DNA of 64,000 nt from NCBI RefSeq assembly GCF_900155885.1, contig NZ_FTMB01000002.1, forward strand, positions 124,001 to 188,000, in the 5' to 3' direction. The stretch comes from Rhizobium sp. RU20A. Its GTDB lineage: Bacteria; Pseudomonadota; Alphaproteobacteria; Rhizobiales; Rhizobiaceae. Every line of letters starts with the position of its first letter. The stretch's first letter is position 1. A model generated the notes under the pieces. That model saw nothing but the letters and a program-made list of their open reading frames with translations, was not told the origin of the DNA and searched no databases. Both the position numbers and the translations under genes were made by a program. Below are positions 10,159 through 18,485 of the stretch, one piece after another.

Positions 10159-10218
10159 GTCGCAATCCTCGTTTTGTTGTTCCGCAAGATTAGGTTTTGG
10201 GCCTTGCGTGAACCTGTT

Positions 10219-10256
10219 CTCCTTCCGGACGGGGCCGCCACCCCGTCCGGAAGGAG
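10219..10256 (-). terminator. Very strong hairpin between rem and flgE
   Basis: A perfect 16-bp stem (CTCCTTCCGGACGGGG against CCCCGTCCGGAAGGAG) with the six-base loop CCGCCA lies just downstream of the rem stop. No U-run follows on the minus strand, so it is either a non-canonical terminator of the rem transcript or a 3'-end stabiliser/processing block separating rem from flgE. Confidence 0.6.
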
Positions 10257-10265
10257 GAAATGCGC

Positions 10266-10937
10266 CTACTCCCAGTCGATGCAGTAGCCAAGGAAGCGCT
10301 TGGAATCGATCGGGTCGTGGCCGAGCTTCTTGCGCAGCTTCTTGCGAAGCTTGCTGATGTGGCTTTCCACGACGTTCTCTTCGACGTCCTCGTCGAAGAT
10401 CCCGTAGATCGCATTGAAGATCTGCGTCTTGGAGACACGGCGGCCGCGATTGGCGACCAAATATTCGAGGATACGGCGTTCGCGCCGCGGCAGCGGGAAG
10501 ACATCGCCGCTGATTTCTGGGTCGCGTCCGTCCGAGAAGACACGGATGGAGCCGACGTCGGTGTAGTTGACGATGGCTTTCAGGCGCCGGCGGATGGCCG
10601 CCGCACGCGCAAGGATCTCGCGGGGGTGAACCGGCTTGCGCACGACATCATCGACGCCGCAGTCGAAGAGGGCGAGCGTGTTTTCCAGCGACGGGCTGTC
10701 GCTGACGGCAATCACCGGTGCCTGGGAGCGATCACGGATCGCCCGCGGCAGGTTCAGGGTCTCGTTGCCCTGGCCGATCAGGAAGGCTTCAACCGCTTCG
10801 ATGTCGGCCGCCGCGGCCGTGTTCACCCACTCGCCGAATTCCTTCGGGTCGAAGCCGGTGGAAGGAACGCCCTCCCGACCGAACAACGACGTGTAACCGT
10901 CTTTTACAAGTTCTCTTTCATCAACCACTACGATCAT
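10266..10937 (-). CDS. rem: Exponential-phase motility regulator Rem (OmpR-type)
   Basis: A 223-residue OmpR/PhoB-type transcription factor. Residues 1-120 fold like a receiver domain and residues 125-223 are a winged helix with the recognition region [19 protein letters not shown]. At the place where a receiver carries the phospho-acceptor aspartate (about residue 50) the sequence has Glu, so classical phosphorylation is unlikely. In Sinorhizobium meliloti Rem is activated by VisN/VisR and drives flagellar structural operons. It is preceded by a 279-base region that should hold its promoter. Confidence 0.92.
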   Translation of the reverse strand: MIVVVDERELVKDGYTSLFGREGVPSTGFDPKEFGEWVNTAAAADIEAVEAFLIGQGNETLNLPRAIRDRSQAPVIAVSDSPSLENTLALFDCGVDDVVRKPVHPREILARAAAIRRRLKAIVNYTDVGSIRVFSDGRDPEISGDVFPLPRRERRILEYLVANRGRRVSKTQIFNAIYGIFDEDVEENVVESHISKLRKKLRKKLGHDPIDSKRFLGYCIDWE

Positions 10938-11216
10938 TCGTCCGCCTCCGAATCAATGTGGCACCTCGTAGACCTAGAGGTACGAATCGGGGGAATCACG
11001 AACAACTATGGAAACTGAGTGGCGCGAATTAATAGTTGATTAACCGATCTGTCCCGATTTGCGCTAGATTTAGTGGGTACAGACCCAAAATGGCACAAAT
11101 CTCTTGGGGAGAAAGTTAACGCTCCGTTAAAATTCCGTTGATGCCGCAAATTGTCCAAATTCTGGACACAATGTGCCAAACGACATATTAGTCACTTTAA
11201 ATTCTATTATTGCGTG
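10938..11216 (-). promoter_or_regulatory. rem upstream region with a TGTCCA-N5-TGGACA palindrome
   Basis: A 279-base gene-free region, noticeably more AT-rich than its flanks, between the transglycosylase and rem. At 11152-11168 is the perfect dyad TGTCCA-AATTC-TGGACA, a shape and size that fits a dimeric regulator. VisN/VisR controlling rem is known from relatives; that this dyad is their site is inference. Confidence 0.45.
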
Positions 11217-11780
11217 TTATTGACAGAACTGGGAGGCGTTGGGCGTCCACTTGCCGTAACCCGTTGCAACCAGGTTTGCGATCACCCGGCAGACGTATTT
11301 TTTCTGCGCGGGGTCGTTGTTCGGGCCAGCGTGATACCGCGCGACGGCCATCGTCCAGGTCTCGTGGCGCGCATGCAGATCCGCCAGGAAGCGGGCCGCA
11401 TATTCGACATTCTTGCGCGGATCGAGCATCTCGGCCGGCGAGGCAAAGTGCTCTCCATGGAAGTGATAATTGATCTGCATGCAGCCGAGATCGATGAGCT
11501 TGGCGCCCTGCGCACGCGCCGACTGAAAGCGCTGCAGCACACCCTCGGGGCTTTCCTCGAAGAAAGCCTTGCCCTCGATGTTCATGGCATAGGGCTGCAG
11601 CGAGCCCTTCCGGCCTGTTTCGGTCAGACCCACCGAATACAGGATACCGGCCGGAATGCCATATTTGGCAGCGGCATTGACGATTTCACGTTCACAGGCG
11701 CCGGCGGTTGCCTTCGCCTCAGATATAGACATCATCAGTGCGGATACGATCACCGGCAGCAGCCAGGCCTTCGCTCGCAT
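11217..11780 (-). CDS. Periplasmic lytic transglycosylase (SLT fold) of the motility locus
   Basis: A 187-residue protein with a clear signal peptide (residues 1-26, MRAKAWLLPVIVSALMMSIS then Ala-rich) followed by a Slt-type catalytic domain: the catalytic Glu is probably E54 in GLTETGRKGS, and the later GCMQINYHFHGEHF and VARYHAGPNN motifs are typical of the SLT fold. It probably opens peptidoglycan for the rod, replacing the missing muramidase half of FlgJ. Its start lies 62 bases inside the end of fliK; that start is needed to give an intact signal peptide. Confidence 0.88.
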   Translation of the reverse strand: MRAKAWLLPVIVSALMMSISEAKATAGACEREIVNAAAKYGIPAGILYSVGLTETGRKGSLQPYAMNIEGKAFFEESPEGVLQRFQSARAQGAKLIDLGCMQINYHFHGEHFASPAEMLDPRKNVEYAARFLADLHARHETWTMAVARYHAGPNNDPAQKKYVCRVIANLVATGYGKWTPNASQFCQ

Positions 11781-13482
11781 TGTTCATCCTCCAGTCACCG
11801 CCCGCGGCCCCATCATGGCCACCCTGACGACGCTCGTCCCGCGCCCTGTCCCCGGACGCCTGTTGTCTTGCCTGCTGGTCGCCGGCCGTCTGGCCCGCAC
11901 CGCTGTTGGTCTGTCCGCTGCCCTGGCCATTGCCCTGGCCGCCCGACGACGTGTCGGTCGACTGGCTGAGCACAACGGTGATCTGGTCGACGCCGAAGCC
12001 CTGATCGCGCAGGGCGCGCACCATGGCATCCTGATCGCCGGTCAGCTGGCGCAGGGCCTCGCCGCTCGTGACCCGCAGTTCGACCTGCAGTTCATTGTCC
12101 TTCAGCCGCATCGTCGCCGTAACGGCGCCGAGGTCGACCGGGTTGAGCTGGATCTTCAGCGTGTGCAGAACCTTGCCGGCGCTTGTCCAGGCGTCCGGGT
12201 TGGACAGCACCGTGGACGACATCAGGCTTGTCTGACCATCCATGCTGGCCGCGATGGCGTTGGTCACGGCCTGCGCATTGGCTGGCAGGGCGACACCGAG
12301 GTAACGGCGGCTATCGAGCACGACAACAGGCTCGGCCTTTGCCGTGTCCTTTGCGTCGACATCGCCCTTGCCGTCACCGCCGATGCGCATGGTGAGGGCC
12401 TCGCCCGTACCATCCGCCCGCGCGAAGCGGAACAGGCGATCCTTGCCGTTGCCATCAGCCTCGCCCGCAAGCGCATCTTCGGCCCCGCCGCCCTCAGCGC
12501 CAAGACCCGCAACGGCATCATGACCGTGCGCCTGCATCGCCGCCGCAGGCTTTGCCAAGGCATCGAGACCATCGGCAGCAGCATTCGCAGGACCGTCGCC
12601 CGTCTTCTTGCCCTGCAGGGCTGGAACGCCTTCACCGGCCATACCGAGCAGATCGAACAGCTGACCAAGGGGCGCCGCCGAAGCGCCGTCCGCCGGCCCT
12701 GCGACAGGCTTGGCATCGTCGGAACGCATTCCGGTCTCATCCTTGCCCGTCACGACGCCCACGAGCCGGGCCAGTGTCTGGTGGACGAGTTCGTCCGACG
12801 TCCTGGGAAGCGGGCCTGCGTCATCAGCCGTATCGGTCTTTGCCGCACCGCGCGCGTGCACGGTACCACCTGCCTGCGCCCGGTTGGCCGTCTTTGCCGA
12901 TCCCGCAGCTTTGTCGACCGCGACCATCTGGACGGTATCCGCCACGTTCTCCTGCAACGATTCCGGGCTCTCTGCCGCGTTGCGCGCCTTGTGGATCACC
13001 GGCCGCGTGGCCGACGCCGCACCCTCCCCTTCCGGTTCGGCAGCGGATGTCAGGACAGACTCCGATCCAGGCAGCGTAGTCGACGGCTGCGTTGTTGTCG
13101 GCTGCGCCAGTGCGCCCCTTTCTCCCGCGACAGCGGCGGGGCGGTTCTGGGCAGTCTTGCCTTTGCGAGCGCCTGTGTTTTCCAACGGCTGGTCGCTCGT
13201 ATCCGCCGCCTGTGCATCCTCGCCCGTCTCGGCGGTTTCAGCCTTCTGAAAGCGGATGTCGATTAGCGGTTTTGCGGGTGCGCCCGTCGCCTTCGCCGAA
13301 GTTTCGTCGTCCTTCGGATTTGCGCCCGATGTGCCCTGTCCCGTCTTGGCCAGCACCTCGTTGAAGCCAGCGGTTTCACCAGACGGACGCCCGGAGGCCG
13401 AGCCGCGATCGCCCGAGACCGCCTTGCCGGCACGCGGATTGGCTGTGGGCGCTGCGAGCAGGCTCTGGTCGAGGCCGGACAT
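11719..13482 (-). CDS. fliK: Hook-length control protein FliK (MotD of older rhizobial naming)
   Basis: A 587-residue protein. Residues 1-400 are low-complexity, rich in Ala, Gly, Asp and Thr, as expected for a secreted molecular ruler; residues about 445-530 form the Flg_hook C-terminal domain (LHTLKIQLNPVDLGAVTATM, then LRVTSGEALRQLTGD). FliK measures hook length and switches the FlhB export specificity. It directly follows motC (two-base gap), where S. meliloti has the gene once called motD. Its 3' end overlaps the transglycosylase start by 62 bases. Confidence 0.88.
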   Translation of the reverse strand: MSGLDQSLLAAPTANPRAGKAVSGDRGSASGRPSGETAGFNEVLAKTGQGTSGANPKDDETSAKATGAPAKPLIDIRFQKAETAETGEDAQAADTSDQPLENTGARKGKTAQNRPAAVAGERGALAQPTTTQPSTTLPGSESVLTSAAEPEGEGAASATRPVIHKARNAAESPESLQENVADTVQMVAVDKAAGSAKTANRAQAGGTVHARGAAKTDTADDAGPLPRTSDELVHQTLARLVGVVTGKDETGMRSDDAKPVAGPADGASAAPLGQLFDLLGMAGEGVPALQGKKTGDGPANAAADGLDALAKPAAAMQAHGHDAVAGLGAEGGGAEDALAGEADGNGKDRLFRFARADGTGEALTMRIGGDGKGDVDAKDTAKAEPVVVLDSRRYLGVALPANAQAVTNAIAASMDGQTSLMSSTVLSNPDAWTSAGKVLHTLKIQLNPVDLGAVTATMRLKDNELQVELRVTSGEALRQLTGDQDAMVRALRDQGFGVDQITVVLSQSTDTSSGGQGNGQGSGQTNSGAGQTAGDQQARQQASGDRARDERRQGGHDGAAGGDWRMNNASEGLAAAGDRIRTDDVYI

Positions 13483-13484
13483 GG

Positions 13485-14792
13485 CTATTCCTTCTTCAGA
13501 AGCGCGTCGATGGCATCAAGGCGGCTCTTGTTCTGGGACAGGTAGTCCCCGAACTGCGGATCGACAAAAGTCGCCGCCGTGCCGTCACTGCCTGCAGTCT
13601 CGGCCGGTGGTGCTTCGCCAGTCGCTGCCGCGGGGGTCGCCGCGAAGGGGCTGTCGCTCGCACCGGCGCCGTCGCGCGGGGATTGCGGGATATCGTCGAC
13701 AACGCTATCGGGAGCTGCTTGCGCGAGGCTTTCCGCCTCCGGCTGCTTTAGAACCTGCTCAGCCATTGCGCGTGCCGCCTCGCGAAGGGCCCGGTCTTCC
13801 GGCGAGAGGGCAGATTCCGGAATGGTGCTCATCTGCTCGACGGCACTGACAATGTCGGCCGTCGGCACATTGACGAGACTGGAATAGAGATCGGCGAGCG
13901 CTCTCGGCTCATCGTCGCCGGGATTTTCCGAGAGGACCGCGGCCCGCTCGGCCGCAAGCCGCGCAAAGTCGCTCATGCCGCTGATCGCGGCCCTTCGAGC
14001 GATCCGCAGGTAGACCTCGCGCTGCCGGCGATTGTCGAAGAAGGACAGGACCTCGACGAGCTTCTGCTCGTTTCCAGCGTCATGGTGGGTGACCGCAAAG
14101 TCCACGAAGGCATCGGCAAACTGACCCACATAGGGCGAGGTCAGGAAGCGGCGCGCGTAGATCAGAGCGTACCGGAAGGATCGGTCGACATCCTTCTCCT
14201 TGATCGCCAGCATCATCCCACGGCGCAGGGCCGACTCTTCAATGATCGTCCCTGGCGATTCCAGACGGGCAAGGTCGAAATATTTAAGCGCATCCTTGGG
14301 CGCCTGCTGGGCGCTGGCATTGGCAAGCACGAGGTAGAGATAGGGCGCGATGGGCGAGGTCTTGTATTCCGGCATGGCGGCCGTCAGCGCCTGCACCGTC
14401 AACGCACCCTTGCCGTTCATGTATTGGCGCACCGAATCCGTCAGCCGATTGTCGAAATAGCCGTTGATGTCGCGGGCGGCGAGTTCGCCGAGCGTGGCCG
14501 GATTGCCGCCGCTCATGGCGTAGATCATCGCGGCATCGACATTGCGCGGATCCCGAAAGACATCCGGTGCGGCGGCCCTCAGGCGCTTGTCGATGGTCGC
14601 CAGCATGAAGCGCTGCATCTCGCTGGCCGACTGGTCTCCCTGCACGATGCCATCCTGCACGGCGAGCAGCGAGCGCACCATGCGGTAAGGCGGCAGATCA
14701 TCGGGCTCTTCCGCGATGGCTGGCGCGGCAAGCTGTGGCAGCAGGGCTGCGACCGAGATGAGAAGGAGGCGCAGGCGCCCGGCGAGCATCAC
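13485..14792 (-). CDS. motC: Periplasmic motility protein MotC
   Basis: A 435-residue secreted protein with a signal peptide (residues 1-27, ending near AIAEEPDD) and an alpha-helical repeat-like body (residues 60-340), then a Pro/Ala/Glu-rich tail. MotC is a rhizobial periplasmic protein that associates with MotB and is needed for motor rotation. It overlaps motB by four bases and is followed by fliK. Confidence 0.9.
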   Translation of the reverse strand: MMLAGRLRLLLISVAALLPQLAAPAIAEEPDDLPPYRMVRSLLAVQDGIVQGDQSASEMQRFMLATIDKRLRAAAPDVFRDPRNVDAAMIYAMSGGNPATLGELAARDINGYFDNRLTDSVRQYMNGKGALTVQALTAAMPEYKTSPIAPYLYLVLANASAQQAPKDALKYFDLARLESPGTIIEESALRRGMMLAIKEKDVDRSFRYALIYARRFLTSPYVGQFADAFVDFAVTHHDAGNEQKLVEVLSFFDNRRQREVYLRIARRAAISGMSDFARLAAERAAVLSENPGDDEPRALADLYSSLVNVPTADIVSAVEQMSTIPESALSPEDRALREAARAMAEQVLKQPEAESLAQAAPDSVVDDIPQSPRDGAGASDSPFAATPAAATGEAPPAETAGSDGTAATFVDPQFGDYLSQNKSRLDAIDALLKKE

Positions 14793-15982
14793 GTCTTGTC
14801 CTGTGTGTCCTGAAGGAGAATTTCGATCCGGCGATTGGCCGGCGAGAGCGGATCATCGGGAACCTGCGGACGCCGATCGGCAAAGCCACTGATCTGGCTG
14901 ACGCGCTTTTCGTCCAGACCGCCGCGCACCAGCATGTAATAGGCGCTTTCGGCGCGGGCCGAGGACAGACGCCAGTTGTCATAGGTGCCGCTCTTGAAGG
15001 GACGCGCATCGGTGTGGCCACGAATGGCGACAGCGCCCGGACGTTCGGCCAGGATCTTGCCGATCTTCTCCATGGCGACCACCATGTCGCGCTCCGGCAC
15101 GGCCGAGCCCAGCGTGAACATCGGCGCCTCGCTCTGTTCGCTGATGCTGACCAGCAGGCCGCCTTCGGTCGGCGTGACGATCAGGCCTTCGGCGAGCTTG
15201 CCGGCCAGACCGCCGCCCAACGCCTTGTCGATGGCCTGCTTGAGTTCGACCGCCTTTTGCTCTTCAGCGGTCAAAGCCTTGGCGCCGGCCGCATCCTTGC
15301 CATCGGCCGGCTTGTCCGCGTCAGCCTTGGCGAGTTGTTCCTGACCGGCCTGTTCCTTGCCCGTCGTGTCGCCCGCAAGCTGCCCGGAAGAGCCGGATGC
15401 ATTCTCGACCTGCATCTGCTTGGTCCAGAAATCCGGGTCGAAGGGATCGCGATAGGCCTCGCCGCCATCGGCGCCCGTTGCAGGGCCGGACTGCTGCGCG
15501 CCGCCCTCGCCCTTCGCACTGATATTGGCCTGCTGGCCCGTATCCTTGGCGATTTCGGAGAGGACCGAATAGGGATTTTCGAAGAAGTCGGCGTCGGAAT
15601 ATTTCGTCTCTTCGCCCGACGTCGCCGTGGCATCCTCACCGGTCTTGGCCGAGCCGCCGGTCTTGGTCTGATCACCGTCAACCTTGGACTTGTCCTGGTC
15701 CTGTTCGCCCTTGGCGTCCTTGGCCTGCTTCTTCACGCCCTTTTCGGACGGCTTTTCGTCCGTCAACTGGACCGGATTGAAGTAGGAAGCGATCGACGCC
15801 TTGGTCTTCTCGTTGGCAGCATTGACAAGCCACATCACGAGAAAGAAGGCCATCATGGCGGTCATGAAGTCGGCATAGGCGATCTTCCACGCGCCCCCGT
15901 GATGGCCGCCGTGATGACCGCCATGGCGCTTGACGATGATGATTTCATTCTTGCCGTGGTGATGGCTTTCGGGTTCGCTCAT
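14789..15982 (-). CDS. motB: Flagellar stator protein MotB
   Basis: A 397-residue stator subunit. The transmembrane helix is at about residues 33-56 (AWKIAYADFMTAMMAFFLVM), with the proton-binding Asp being D38. A long Lys/Asp/Gln-rich linker follows (about 70-260) and an OmpA-like peptidoglycan-binding domain ends the protein (RGHTDARPFKSGTYDNWRLS). The N-terminus is unusually His/Gly rich (residues 7-29). Its partner motA is 15 kb away on the opposite strand, as in other rhizobia. It overlaps the preceding gene by four bases. Confidence 0.95.
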   Translation of the reverse strand: MSEPESHHHGKNEIIIVKRHGGHHGGHHGGAWKIAYADFMTAMMAFFLVMWLVNAANEKTKASIASYFNPVQLTDEKPSEKGVKKQAKDAKGEQDQDKSKVDGDQTKTGGSAKTGEDATATSGEETKYSDADFFENPYSVLSEIAKDTGQQANISAKGEGGAQQSGPATGADGGEAYRDPFDPDFWTKQMQVENASGSSGQLAGDTTGKEQAGQEQLAKADADKPADGKDAAGAKALTAEEQKAVELKQAIDKALGGGLAGKLAEGLIVTPTEGGLLVSISEQSEAPMFTLGSAVPERDMVVAMEKIGKILAERPGAVAIRGHTDARPFKSGTYDNWRLSSARAESAYYMLVRGGLDEKRVSQISGFADRRPQVPDDPLSPANRRIEILLQDTQDKT

Positions 15983-16668
15983 TCGAGTACCTTTCGAACC
16001 GTCTCGGCCCAGGCGTTCATGCGGGTCACGAGCACGGCTTCACCAAATTCCACCGTCAGGTCCACGTCGCCATTTTCCTCGTGGCGGAAGACCAGATCGG
16101 CGTCGTCGATCTTGTCCTTCAGCCGTTCATAAAGTGTTTCCGGTCCCCTCACGGTGATGCGACCACAATCGCCCTCCGCAAAGGCCCGGCGGACCATCCC
16201 CGCCATGTCGTCAATCGCCCGGCGCATCAGCGCCTCTTCCATGATGGGGGCGAGCGCCCGGGCGGTTTCGGTCATCAGCATGTCGGCGAGCCCATCGGCC
16301 ATCTCGGTAAAGCGGGCATCGATCCGGCCCGCGACCTGATGGTCGAAGCGGGTCATGAGTTCCTGCTTTTCCGCGGCATGGCGGGCTTCGAGCTCTTCAA
16401 GGATGGCGGCATGGGCCGAAACGGCGGACTGCTGCGCCGCGAGCAGCGCGTTGCGCTCGGCTAGACCTTCGGCACGGCCCCGCTCGTAGGCCGCGCGGCG
16501 CTCGGCTTCGATATCGATCTCGGGCTGTTGCGGGCGTTGGGCGTGCATGTCCAGTCGAGCGGCTCGAGCGTCCTTGTCGGCGAAATAGCGCGGCGCCGCC
16601 GACAAGGCGGCCATATCCACCTTCGGGGCGCTGAAATCTTTAAGGTATCGTGAAAGCTGGACGGTCAT
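15979..16668 (-). CDS. FliH-like flagellar protein upstream of motB
   Basis: A 229-residue soluble protein. Residues 40-110 are a charged coiled coil (AERRAAYERGRAEGLAERNA and on), and the C-terminal 100 residues resemble the FliH/HrpE-type ATPase regulator fold (alternating helices then beta strands, VTVRGPE-like). No other fliH is visible near fliI, so this is the best candidate for the FliI regulator; the call rests on architecture. I chose the ATG at 16666-16668, since the open frame upstream to 16899 is Arg/Pro-rich and unlike the rest. Stop overlaps motB by four bases. Confidence 0.65.
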   Translation of the reverse strand: MTVQLSRYLKDFSAPKVDMAALSAAPRYFADKDARAARLDMHAQRPQQPEIDIEAERRAAYERGRAEGLAERNALLAAQQSAVSAHAAILEELEARHAAEKQELMTRFDHQVAGRIDARFTEMADGLADMLMTETARALAPIMEEALMRRAIDDMAGMVRRAFAEGDCGRITVRGPETLYERLKDKIDDADLVFRHEENGDVDLTVEFGEAVLVTRMNAWAETVRKVLE

Positions 16669-17037
16669 TCGCTCGCTCTCGAGGCGGGTGCGACCGGAGA
16701 TCCGTTGTGCCGGTGACGACGGGACCCGGCCGTTCCTGGCCCGAGGGGCCGGCTCTGCCAGACGTGCGTCTTCCCGGAACCGCATCGGACGGCGGCGGCC
16801 CGTCTTTCGGGTTTCGGCCCCGGTTGCCAGGGCCATGACGGTCCCTCGTTTCCGGAGCACAGGCGGCACGATCATCATATCGGCCGGCACCCACGTCATA
16901 TGGCTGCGAGTGAAGGCTAGGCTGTCAAACTTGTGCGAGGATGATGATGCTCAGCCTCGCCTCGTTTCATGCGATGGCGCTCTTGCGCCCTTCTCTTGCG
17001 ACGTTCTTGCGCGCTTCTTGTTCTTGGGTCAATGGCG

Positions 17038-17070
17038 CTGGACCGCGCCGGGGCAATCGGCGCGGTCCAG
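17038..17070 (-). terminator. 12-bp perfect hairpin downstream of third flagellin
   Basis: CTGGACCGCGCC pairs perfectly with GGCGCGGTCCAG across a nine-base loop. It lies about 100 bases after the flagellin stop and has no U-run on either strand. Probably a second-stage terminator or 3'-end protector of the flagellin mRNA. Confidence 0.5.
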
Positions 17071-17141
17071 GCAGGGCCGCCGGACGCAGATGACCTGCGG
17101 CGCCCGGCGAATGCAAGGCCGAGATGTCTTCGGCCAGCGAC

Positions 17142-17163
17142 CGCCACCCGGAAGCGGGTGGCG
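17142..17163 (-). terminator. Hairpin immediately after third flagellin stop
   Basis: CGCCACCCG pairs with CGGGTGGCG around a GAAG loop (9-bp perfect stem), starting only eight bases from the flagellin stop codon. There is no U-run, so termination by this stem alone is uncertain; it may protect the mRNA 3' end. Confidence 0.5.
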
Positions 17164-17170
17164 TGCGCGG

Positions 17171-18136
17171 TTACTGGAACAGCTTGAGGATGTTCTCGGA
17201 ATTGGTATTGGCGATCGAAAGCGACTGAATGCCGAGCTGCTGCTGGGTCTGGAGCGCCTTCAGCCTGGTCGACTCCTCGTTCATGTCGGCATCGACAAGG
17301 CGCCCGATACCTTTGTCGATCACATCCATGAGGTTGGCGACGAAATTGTCCTGCATGTCGATGCGGGTGGTGATCGCACCAAGGGTTGAGGCGGCGTCGG
17401 TCAGCTGGCTGAGCATGGCATCGACCGCAGAGATCATGCCGTCAAGCTGCGTGTTGGTCGTTGCCGTGTTGATGACGACGGCCGTCGATCCCGTCGGCGC
17501 CGTGCCGCCGGTTGCGAGAATGAGGTGGTAGGTTGCTGCCGCCGTGCCGGGCGTGGTGCCGTCATCAACGGTCCAAGCTTTGGTCAACATGCCGCGAGAG
17601 GAATCTTTCGTGTCGATCAGGATCGAGCTGGCGGTATCATAGTCGAGGGTTGCGACCGAAACCGAGCCATCGGTTGCGCGGTTGAAGGAAGAGACGACCT
17701 GCTTGATGCCCGGCGCCGCAGCGTTCGCATTGTACAGCCAGTTCTCCCCGGAGAACGAGGCGGACTCGGCCGAGGAGGCGAGCTGGTTCTTGAGTTCGGT
17801 GATTTCCTTGTTGATCTTCACCTTGTCGACGCCCGGTTCACGGGCCGCGACGAGCTTGGCCTTGATCTCGGAGATCACCTTGATCGAGTTGTCCATCGCC
17901 GAATAGGCGGTATCGACCTTGGCGGCACCGAGGCCGAGGGCGTCCTGAACGGTGGAAAGCGCCTTGTTGTCGGAGCGCATGGTGGTCGCGATCGACCAGT
18001 AGGCGGCGTTGTCGGCCGCGGTCTCGACACGGTAGCCGGAGGAGATGCGGCTCTGCGTCGTTTCCATGTTGGTGTTGATCGAACGCAACGTCTGGAGTGC
18101 CGCCATGGCGGCGGAATTGGTCATGATGCTGGTCAT
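17171..18136 (-). CDS. Flagellin (third and most divergent copy)
   Basis: A 321-residue flagellin. The start MTSIMTNSAAMAALQTLRSI and the C-terminal helix ending in SIANTNSENILKLFQ are the conserved D0/D1 parts; the internal GLGAAKVDTAYSAMDNSI segment is shared with the other two copies. The central region differs clearly from the other two genes. I used the ATG at 18134-18136, as the 24 codons upstream in frame are not flagellin-like. It has its own AT-rich upstream region and its own 3' hairpins, so it is probably monocistronic. Rhizobial complex filaments are built from several such subunits. Confidence 0.93.
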   Translation of the reverse strand: MTSIMTNSAAMAALQTLRSINTNMETTQSRISSGYRVETAADNAAYWSIATTMRSDNKALSTVQDALGLGAAKVDTAYSAMDNSIKVISEIKAKLVAAREPGVDKVKINKEITELKNQLASSAESASFSGENWLYNANAAAPGIKQVVSSFNRATDGSVSVATLDYDTASSILIDTKDSSRGMLTKAWTVDDGTTPGTAAATYHLILATGGTAPTGSTAVVINTATTNTQLDGMISAVDAMLSQLTDAASTLGAITTRIDMQDNFVANLMDVIDKGIGRLVDADMNEESTRLKALQTQQQLGIQSLSIANTNSENILKLFQ

Positions 18137-18410
18137 CGTCGTAAAGCCCTGATGTTCGTTGAACCAAACATTCCGGAGTGGGACCGGCAGCGCGGGCAGG
18201 TGCATCATGCGACCGATCCTGTTTTGCCCTGGATCGGCCCGTCGCTCTTAACCATTACCTAACCAAAAGATGGTTAATCAACGGTTAACGACGTTAAGAG
18301 TACGGTCATTTTGGTTAAAACCAGTTCATAAACGTAAAGAAATCATGAGCTTGAGCACTGCCTATTTCCAAGCATTTCTGCCCGGAGGCTTTCGGCGAGC
18401 CCGAAAACGT
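18137..18410 (-). promoter_or_regulatory. Upstream region of third flagellin gene
   Basis: AT-rich for this genome, with several TTAACC/GGTTAA elements between 18245 and 18320. It must carry the promoter and the mRNA leader on which FlbT could act. The whole gap to the second flagellin is 349 bases and holds no gene. Confidence 0.45.
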
Positions 18411-18442
18411 GAAAGCCGCACCCCCTTCGGGATGCGGCTTTC
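18411..18442 (-). terminator. Terminator-like hairpin after second flagellin
   Basis: GAAAGCCGCA pairs with TGCGGCTTTC across a 12-base C/G-rich loop, 43 bases after the flagellin stop. On the minus strand it is followed by ACGTTTTC, a weak U-tract. Orientation and position fit termination of the second flagellin transcript. Confidence 0.6.
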
Positions 18443-18485
18443 GGTTTCTATCGCCGGCACTACGCGGCTGTCGTCAATTCTCCGC

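Larger units (their letters stand above)
16669..17170. promoter_or_regulatory. 502-base gene-free region between third flagellin and motB operon
   Basis: No credible gene. It holds two strong hairpins (described separately) near the flagellin end and should contain the promoter of the FliH-like-motB-motC-fliK operon nearer 16.7-16.9 kb. The minus-strand frame that stays open through 16669-16899 is biased toward Arg and Pro and is probably not translated. Confidence 0.5.

Noticed and set aside
16669-16899. 77-codon extension of the FliH-like gene
   Set aside because: Arg/Pro-rich sequence without flagellar character; the start at 16668 is more natural.
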